Source of the DNA: Oxytricha trifallax
Lineage: Eukaryota > Ciliophora > Spirotrichea > Sporadotrichida > Oxytrichidae
Direction of reading: 5' to 3'
Length of the DNA stretch: 64,000 bases
Assembly (NCBI GenBank): GCA_000711775.1
Contig: ARYC01001529.1
Location: forward strand, 22,289-86,288
The position numbers were made by a program, and so were the translations under genes. The notes beneath the pieces were generated by a model. The model searched no databases. It worked only from the letters and a program-made list of their open reading frames with translations, and was not told the origin of the DNA. Below are positions 57,401 through 64,000 of this stretch, piece after piece. Within the stretch, counting starts at the first letter, position 1. Every line of letters begins with the position of its first letter.

Positions 57401-60400
57401 CTATTCCCTTTAGGTTCATGAATAAATACAAAACTTTGATTGTACTTTTTCTTTAAGTGCACTTTGAGGTCTCTAGTATGAGAATATGGCTTCTCACAGA
57501 ACTCACAGACATACTTCCCGTCTTTCTTTTAATGCTTGAGATATAACCTTGGCATATCGTTGTGTCTATCTCTCACGTGTCTCTTATAAGTTGACTTGCA
57601 GAGGAAAACTTTATTGCATTCTTTGCATTAATAGTCAACTTTGGCTGGTATTTATTAATGCTCTATGGCTGGTTGTTTAACCTCTTCCTCAATTTGCACA
57701 GCTTCTATGATAACCTCCTACTTAACTTATATTTAAATCTCAAAGCTAGACTGGTCAAAGTTGTCATAAGTAGGCTCCCACTGAGTACAAGCGTCTCTGG
57801 TCTCTACTTTTCTTGGTTGCTGGAATGATAACTTTTATTGGCTAGATCCAAGTAATGCCGCTCTTCTTAACAGGTTAGCGCTCATTTTAGTTTTCTGATA
57901 TATTTTATTATAATAATGATAAAATATACCTTGATAAACAATAATAGGAGAGTATAAGGCACTCTGGTAGATTCTTTGCTGAGAGGAAAGAAAATGAACT
58001 AACCATAAAAAACTGTAAGTTGACATATTTTATGAGTATTTTATTCATTTAGTAAATTAAAATACTCCTAATGAAGTTTTGTTTCTCTAGGAGGTCCACC
58101 AAATTAAGTTCAAACTTAATTTGGAGGACCTCCTAAAATAATTAAACATTATTAGGAGCAATTTTATGGAGATAGATTGATAAAAATGGAATTCAATCTG
58201 TGAGCTTCGGAGCAAGTTTTTCAATGCTTCTCCCATATCTTTTCAAGGTTGACTTCCAGTTGGTCATCCCTATTTAGTAGTAAGATTTTAATAAAACTTA
58301 GAATGGATATCCATAATTTTAAATTTCATTAACATTTCTAGAAAGAGGAAGCAAGATGGGGTCTATGAATGATGCAATGAAGAGAATTTAATCTCAAGAT
58401 TTAATAGGAAAATTTCGAAGTAAAGAGGACCTCTAGAGGTACTTGGTTAAGCAAGGTAAACTTTTAACTAATAATAATAGATTAACCATAGTTGGATTGT
58501 TCTTGCCAACCCAGGAAGGAACAAAAATCTCATTCATAAAAGCATTATTAAGTGAAGAGAAAAAAGCTTTTAAGTCTAATGAAATTAGGATGATTGAAAT
58601 TCCTAACTACCCTGAAATATCTGTTACAAGCTTATATGACGATGCTATGAGTGATCCAGATATTGCTCTCTGCCATCCATCAAAGTTGCAACTTTCTAAT
58701 AAGTTGCCAGAGAGAAAGTTCTTCTTTGGTGTTCTTGCAACTCTGAAACCTGAGTACTTAAATGAAGTTATTTAAGAAGCTCATAAGAAACGCTACAGCA
58801 TCTCTCCTTAAGAATAAGAGAAGCAAGGTATTAAAATAAGTGACACCTGGCTGTAGGAACTTCAAAAGCATCTTTTCATCTCAAGTAAGCTTACACTTAT
58901 AACTTTATATGAAAACCTGGCACTGTTATATACTTGATGAATAAGAGAATCAAATTAAATAGAGAGAGAAAGTCTCAAGTAAAGCATGAATTGAGTAAGA
59001 GACTCTTCAAAGATTTATAAAAGACAGACGAGATGAACATAGATGCAAGGGCTGGCACTAAGAGAAGAAACATTGGCCCAAGCAAGCCTTAAAAGAAAGA
59101 AAAGAAAGAGAAGCCAAATCCCTTTACGGGCAAATTTAATATGTGAACTTATTCATTCGTTTAAATCTAATACTTATTTATAAACACAAAATCTCCCTTC
59201 TCTTGCGCATACTTTAGCTTTATCATCGCTGACTCTTTTAGCAGCACTCTTTATAAAATCGACTGTATCTATCTTCAAGTCGTGCATTAAGTGATAGAGT
59301 AGAAGTTTCTTGTAGTGGTCTTTCAATAACCCCCAATATAATTCAATTCCATTAAACTGAAGACTGTAAGGAACATTAAAAACAGGTGTTATGTTTAATC
59401 TTTCTTATTCCTTCCTTGAGTCTTTAGTTTTATGAACTGACAATTTATCAACATACAGAATAATCTCTTAGTCAGCGTACTTGTCTCTGAGTTATTGTAA
59501 GAACTTAATATATTATTCAGTCTTTATTGAACGAGGATGGATAATATAAATCTCGAGGCCTTTATCTTCGCTTATTCCGCCAAGTATTGCATGAATTTAA
59601 ACCTTAGCTTTTTAGTCATAAACTTCTATATTACTATACCTCTTGTACCAAGACCTTGATAAATGTATTGAATGTAAATACAGCTTCATCAGCGTGTATA
59701 AACTTTATATTATGCTCTTAAGACCTCTGCATTTAATTGAATATATAATCTAAATTAGTCTTATAAAATGGAACATTAAAGTCAATCACTCCCTTAATGG
59801 GATTGACTGTCTTGTAAGATATTCCGTTCTTTTTATATATGTTCGCTATAGATTAAGATGAGATATGAAACTCAGAAAATTGGCAATGAAACATCACAGC
59901 TATCTATGCGAGAGAGAATTGAGCTCAGTATTTAAAAGCCTTATCATTAATTAGATAATCGATTTGATGCTGCTAAAATTTTAGAGGTCGTTTAGGCTTA
60001 GAATTAAGCTGCTGTCTCTTTAAATTCAATGCTAATAGATAATGAGACCTCACAATTGCAAAAGATTTATGGAGTAGTCTTGCAATAGATGTATAATTCA
60101 TAGCAGGCTAGAGTTATTCACTATATTCATCACATCCATAACACAACTTAAACAATAAATCTATATACTCGCTGTATTAAACTAACCCCAAACCTCGCAT
60201 ATACTCACTTAAATTACTAATATTTAAACATAAAACCCCTACATAAACCCTATTAAAACCCCAGTAAAATATGCCTTAATAGTCTACTTTTATCAATCAA
60301 AAACTCAATCAAACTACTGAAAGGGTTTTGGGGTTTTGATTGCCATTGACCTTTTTAGTGAGTTCATAACCAGGGCTACCTATAGCCATAATTATACCAA

Positions 60401-62141
60401 TGCTGCTTTCTTGAGAGTAGGGAGGTGCAAAATTGCCATTTGAAGAGTAAATTTCGATGTTTAATGAGCATCCTTCTTCAAGGTAGCAATCAATTTTGTT
60501 GCCCTCTGAATCAGTTGTTGGTGCTCTAATTAAGTCCCATCTACCACCTTTATTATGAGTTACGAAAGTTCTAATATTGGATTGCAAGTCTTTCATTTCA
60601 AATTCATCACCTTCTTTCATCACAGATTCTTTAGTTTTCTATTGCTTCTTGTTAATGTTTGAATTTGTGTTTGATTGACTGCGTCTCAATTTTTGCATCT
60701 TTTCTTACAAAATGTCTGACTCAGAAATTTCATCTTTTTGAGTAAGTCCTTTTTAATTTTTGAATGATTTCGAGAACTCAGAGTTGTGGGTGTGCTCAGT
60801 ATCAAATCTATTTGCAATAAATACACCTTCTAAAGAGTTAATCTTCTCAAAGTCTACTAATTCAGTACCTCTAATGACATTTTCCAGAGAAAGGGAGAAG
60901 TTTTTACCATAACCATCAGAAATGAAAATATTTCCAAGAGGGGTAGTTGGGCCATGATTTTAAACATGAAGGAAAACAGTTTATTCCGAGGTATCCATTA
61001 CAGTGAAGGTTTTTGATTATATTGCATCAGTTGGTAACTTAGCTCTTTCAAAATCTAGGAAACCTTGCTGATAAGTAGAAACAAATATTTCAACCCACTC
61101 TTTCTGAGTAGCTCTTGCAATAAACATATAATGCTCAGTTTTTATTATGCTATTTCCATTGTTTAATGCCATTTTCTTTTGATTTTTGAAGAAATCATCA
61201 GAGTAGTAAAGGTTAACTTGTGGAGACCACAATTTTTTATCCTGATTTTGATGTCCTGTAGCTTTAGGGTCGTGAGTAATAAAGATTCTTTCCTTTGGTA
61301 AATTGGCAATCTTTTAATCTTCTGCAGTTTTGGAATAGGCCCAAGCAAAATCATAAACGTATTCTTTCAAGAATTTCCAAGATTATCCCATATCTTAAGT
61401 GAAATAAAGTTCCTTATAAATCTTGCATGGATCATCACCAAACTCTTAGCAGTCAGTCCATGAAGCAGCTAGTGCCCAGTATTTCATGGTAGGATGGAAC
61501 TAGAACTCGTGTATCTTTTTACCACTGTTCAATCCTCTTACACTTGCTCCACAATCTTCAGTCACCCAATTTATTCCATGACTTCCTATTATAAATTTGT
61601 TAATTTACTAAGCATAAGAATTAAGTATAACATACCTAAAAATACGACCATGCTATCGTCAGTAGGACTCTACATCAAATCAGTTACTTTGCCTATCTAT
61701 AATTGAAATTTAGACGCTAAAAAGGGTGTTACCTCTTAATCATCATCGGCAACTTTCTAGCCACTGAGAGATATTGCTGCCTGTAACTTTTTCCAACTTG
61801 AACCTTTATCTCTAGATCGGTAAACGCTGCCATTTTCAGACAATATGAGGATAATTTCATCTTATTAGCCACACCACATGATATCTTTCACTCCTGAATC
61901 GAGTTCATTTTTAAATTAAGTTTATATAAGACGTTGGATTTTTTTGCAAATAAACTTTACTAATGAATATAAATTAAAAATCATACCTTGTAAAATCAAC
62001 TTAATCGGTGTTGGCAGCTCGAACTTGGCTTTAAACAGTCAAAAAGTAAGTTAAGCCCAGTATGGGTAAGAAGAATTTCGTTTTAGAATATGTTTTAGCT
62101 GCTGAATTTCGAGGAGTTCGTGCACTACCGCAATAGCTCAT
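54420..62141 (-). CDS. VPS10/sortilin-type sorting receptor (germline, interrupted)
   Basis: Minus strand, ATG at 62141 (MSYCGSARTPRNSAAKTYSK), with a signal-anchor-like stretch FFLPILGLTYFLTV. Asp-box beta-propeller segments follow (61.9-61.0 kb), then NIRTFVTHNKGGRWDLIRAP and SQESSIGIIMAIGSPGYELT. After TBE copy 4 come NANTYLSRDGG and YEVGDHGGLIVMAKN, the Cys-rich module (CQCTEIDYECDYGFTKDPNN), a membrane segment (SVHTIAYLIIIGAILYFG) and an acidic cytoplasmic tail (ESLGESSDEEDSNGR). Such receptors carry hydrolases from Golgi to lysosome or vacuole. Several IES/intron gaps are visible, including about 55.57-55.92 kb. The stop is not resolved: the tail frame stays open past 54.42 kb. Confidence 0.85.
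56221..56284. other. 64-bp IES in the VPS10 gene, pointer ATAAGTATTT
   Basis: ATAAGTATTT at 56211-56220 and 56275-56284. With removal of TBE copy 4 (leaving one ATT) the protein reads KVNGNANTYLSRDGG, as expected for VPS10. The TBE starts 6 bp from the pointer. Confidence 0.9.
56438..57885 (-). CDS. TBE copy 4 zinc-finger/kinase protein
   Basis: ATG at 57885 (MSANLLRRAALLGSSQ), TGA at 56440-56438. C2H2 fingers include YVCEFCEKPYSHTRDLKVH. The kinase part has GYVHRDLKPENIMMN, YIIDFNRAQR and GTPGYFPEREDWRDGDT with WDIWALAVII. HRD and the metal-binding Asp are kept, but DFG reads DFN. This is the least damaged of the three kinase genes in the window. Whether it phosphorylates a host or transposon protein is unknown. 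Confidence 0.75.
58089..58134. promoter_or_regulatory. 46-bp palindrome between divergent TBE genes (copy 4)
   Basis: Same inverted repeat as at 46885-46930 with a few mismatches (AGGAGGTCCACCAAAT on the left arm). It is placed between the ATGs at 57885 and 58356. Confidence 0.8.
58356..59146 (+). CDS. TBE copy 4 '22 kDa' ORF
   Basis: ATG at 58356 (MGSMNDAMKRIQSQDLIGKF), a short intron near 58456-58490 (GTAAAC...ATAG), then VGLFLPTQEGTKISFIKALL, EISVTSLYDDAMSDPDIAL and KFFFGVLATLKPEYLNEVI. Stop TGA at 59144-59146. The C-terminal third may contain small indels. Function unknown. It converges on the transposase gene, with 6 bp between the stops. Confidence 0.7.
59153..60200 (-). pseudogene. 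TBE copy 4 '42 kDa' DDE transposase with TGA at the Trp position
   Basis: ATG at 60200 (MRGLGLVQYSEYIDLLFKL), TGA at 59155-59153. The helix-turn-helix region NYTSIARLLHKSFAIVRSH is readable, as is NGISYKTVNPIKGVIDF. The codon at 59927-59925 is TGA (KY-stop-AQFSL) where copies 1 and 5 have Trp. The DDE core follows (HADEAVFTFNTF-like, 59.69 kb). If TGA terminates, only a 105-residue fragment is made. Confidence 0.75.
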
Positions 62142-62490
62142 TTATTTTTAGTTTACTTTCATTTTATAAGTTGTCCCTAGTTATTTACACTTAATAATTA
62201 AGAATGCTAATAATTATACTACTAAGTTAATAATTCTTTAGATCAAATACTTTTTTATTGATCAAATACTTATTACTTTATTCACACTTTTATCCCTCAT
62301 AGAATTTATGAGAATATATTTATAGTAATTCTCTATGAAATAAAAGTTTTAAAATGTAAAGAGACAGAGATAATAAATGAGATAAGTAAGGAATAAAGTT
62401 TTATTAGAGAGAATTGTTGTTGTATAAAGAATGGAAATGGTTTGTCAGAGTGATTTAAAAAGGAATATTGAAAGTAAGTTGTTGGAGAAA

Positions 62491-62563
62491 GCCCGTCTAG
62501 CTCAGTCGGTAGAGCGCTTGGCTCTTAACCAAGTGGTCGAGGGTTCGAGCCCCTCGGTGGGCG
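62491..62563 (+). tRNA. tRNA-Lys (anticodon CUU)
   Basis: 73-nt cloverleaf without intron. The acceptor GCCCGTC pairs with GGTGGGC (two G-U pairs). D arm GCTC...GAGC. Anticodon stem CTTGG/CCAAG with loop CTCTTAA (anticodon CTT). T arm GAGGG/CCCTC with loop TTCGAGC. Discriminator G. A-box and B-box sequences are intact, so it should be transcribed by RNA polymerase III. It sits between the VPS10 gene and TBE copy 5. Confidence 0.97.
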
Positions 62564-62570
62564 TCCAAAT

Positions 62571-62581
62571 TTTATTTTTTT
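62571..62581 (+). terminator. Pol III T-run terminator
   Basis: T-rich tract TTTATTTTTTT starting 8 bp after the tRNA. Confidence 0.7.
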
Positions 62582-62957
62582 GCAAATTTACAATTTAATG
62601 TGATTTAATCATAAAATCAAACTTATTAAGAAACATCTATGAAACTAGGGAGAAGAGTAGAAATTCATAAACCTTTTCATTATTATAAAAGTAGAATTAA
62701 ATTTAAAAGTAACTTAATTATTTTTATTAAAATAAAGTTATTATATAATTCATATTTAAAGATAAAATTTCAAAAATTTTAAATAAATTCTTTACTATAT
62801 ACTATTTTATTTTATAAATAAACTAAAACTTGAGCAAAAATGGAATAAATTAACTAATTAGTTTTAATAAGTTCCTGAAAATCTATCATCAACGAAAAAA
62901 TTATTAAATAATAGCTTATTACAATAAAATTCTATTTAATTTAAATTAACTAATAAT
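62582..62957. other. AT-rich spacer, no gene seen
   Basis: Low-complexity AT-rich DNA up to the fifth TBE. Confidence 0.5.
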
Positions 62958-64000
62958 CAAAACCCCAAAACCCCTTAGTGAGGTTTATAAGTGCTTTGAT
63001 TTGTAGGGTATAGTTGGGGTCTTATTGGGGTTAGTAGAGAAATTAGGCCAATTTTCAAAATGAGAAATAGAAATTAGCGAAATCTAGGGTCTATTTATGA
63101 TGAGTAATATTTAGATTTACTGCTTAAGCTTCGGTATGGTACAAGTTTTAATATAGACTAAGTCAAACCAGTGTTGAATTATACAGCCATAGCAAGACTC
63201 CTACACAAGAGTGCCCCAACCGTTAGGTATCATTGCTTGTTAGCTGTTTAACATTATAACTCAGGCTCTTGAAAACATCCTGCAAGAAAATAAAAGTTCT
63301 CACAGGTCCATATTGACTATCTCTGTGACTTTAAGACATTAAAGTATTGGGCTCACTTTCCTCTTGACTAACGAGCTGTCATGTTTCATCGCAAGTTTCC
63401 AGACATGCGTATCTCTCTTTAGACTATAGCCAATATTTATAGACGAAATGGTATTACTTTCAAGACTGTCAACAGAGTTAAGAGAGTGATTGATTTTACA
63501 GTGCCATTTTATAGCAATAATTTAAACTATATATATGATTAAATGCAGAGAGCTATTGATAATAACATCAAGTTCATACATGCAGATGAAGCTGTGTTTA
63601 CGTTCAACACTTTTATTAATAAGTCAAGGTACAAGAAGTATGATAACATAGAAGTTTATGACTAAAAAGTAAAGGTAGTCACTCATGCAATTTTAGCTGG
63701 TATAAGTGAAGATTCAGGCTTAGAGAGTTATGTGATTCACCCTCGCTCTATTAAGCGAGAGTAGTACATAGAGTTCCTACATAAGCTCAGAGAGAAGTAT
63801 AGAAACCAAGAGATCATCCTGTTTGTTGATAACCTATCAGTTCATAAGACTAAGGAGTAAAAGAAAACTTATGAAGAGTTAAACATAACTCCTGTATACA
63901 ACGTTCTTTACAGTCCTTAATTTAATGGAATAGAATTCTACTGGAGTTAAATCAAGACTCACTACAAGAAGCTTCTGCTGTATCATCTTATGCATGACTT
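62958..64000 (+). mobile_element. TBE copy 5, left end only (runs off the window)
   Basis: The left end is CAAAACCCCAAAACCCC (62958-62974) preceded by AAT (62955-62957), the probable target duplication. The subterminal repeat and transposase match the right end of copy 1 read in reverse, so this element is inverted relative to copy 1. Confidence 0.95.
63060..64000 (+). CDS. TBE copy 5 '42 kDa' DDE transposase, partial
   Basis: Plus strand from ATG at 63060 (MRNRNQRNLGSIYDEQYLDL) to the window edge. Helix-turn-helix region NYTAIARLLHKSAPTVRYH. A frame change lies near 63.26 kb. Then KYWAHFPL and the DDE residues in an open frame: IKFIHADEAVFTFNTF, IILFVDNLSVHKTKE and YSPQFNGIEFYW. It has the most complete catalytic core among the TBE copies here. 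The Trp codon is TGG. Confidence 0.8.

Larger units (their letters stand above)
56290..60338 (-). mobile_element. TBE copy 4, 4.05 kb, in the VPS10 gene
   Basis: The left end is CAAAACCTCAAAACCAT (two changes from consensus); the right end is GGGTTTTGGGGTTTTG. ATT duplications are at 56287-56289 and 60339-60341. Same subfamily as copy 3 over the whole length. Carries the three TBE genes. Confidence 0.95.

Noticed and set aside
1-64000. CRISPR arrays, bacterial operons or ribosome binding sites
   Set aside because: No regularly spaced repeat-spacer pattern; the genetic code, introns, tRNA context and TBEs show a eukaryotic ciliate germline.

Overview
This window is ciliate germline (micronuclear) DNA, most likely from an Oxytricha/Stylonychia/Tetmemena-type hypotrich. 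Reading frames stay open only if TAA and TAG are glutamine and TGA is the sole stop. Introns are very short (28 to 36 nt in the clear cases). Genes are cut by short AT-rich internal eliminated sequences (IESs) flanked by direct-repeat pointers. Five elements (four complete, one running off the right edge) begin or end in C4A4/G4T4 telomere-like repeats, the signature of telomere-bearing element (TBE) transposons. The host sequence is about 70-75% AT, with two GC-richer decayed coding islands. All translations were done by eye with the TGA-only code, so gene limits are approximate unless a start, stop or pointer is stated.

Layout. 1-2.1 kb: AT-rich DNA with a decayed TBE. 2.2-2.9 kb: a C-terminal piece of alpha-mannosidase A, whose N-terminal half lies at 14.9-17.1 kb. 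An 8-bp pointer (TTTAATTG) occurs at both edges and joins them in frame, so 11.95 kb between them should be eliminated. That interval holds IES-free genes: GC-rich relics, an MT-A70 methyltransferase-like gene, a Tc1/mariner/IS630-type transposase, an unrecognised two-intron gene, a coiled-coil gene followed by an exact 20-bp G4T4 tract, and a small ORF. 17.4-21.6 kb: a second GH38 mannosidase that has lost the zinc-site motifs. 21.9-24.1 kb: an FHA-domain gene and an unrecognised gene. 24.5-30.0 kb: a SMARCAL1/HARP-type SNF2 ATPase gene broken by an 832-bp near-perfect palindrome with 8-bp target duplications. 30.2-32.8 kb: two histidine-phosphatase paralogs. 33.2-52.6 kb: a four-domain voltage-gated calcium channel gene cut by IESs and three TBEs. 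52.8-54.2 kb: a gene 3' end and a GC-rich relic. 54.4-62.1 kb: a VPS10/sortilin-type receptor gene cut by a fourth TBE. 62.5 kb: tRNA-Lys(CUU). 63.0 kb to the end: a fifth TBE.

How it fits together. The soma-destined genes lie on the minus strand and need precise removal of IESs and transposons. In several cases I could check that removing one repeat copy plus the insert restores the expected protein motif. Each full-length TBE carries a zinc-finger/kinase gene, a '22 kDa' ORF and a '42 kDa' DDE transposase, as known for the family. The most unusual items are the palindromic element, the gene cluster inside the 11.95-kb interval, the isolated telomere-length tract, and a TGA shared by two TBEs at a position that is Trp in the other two.
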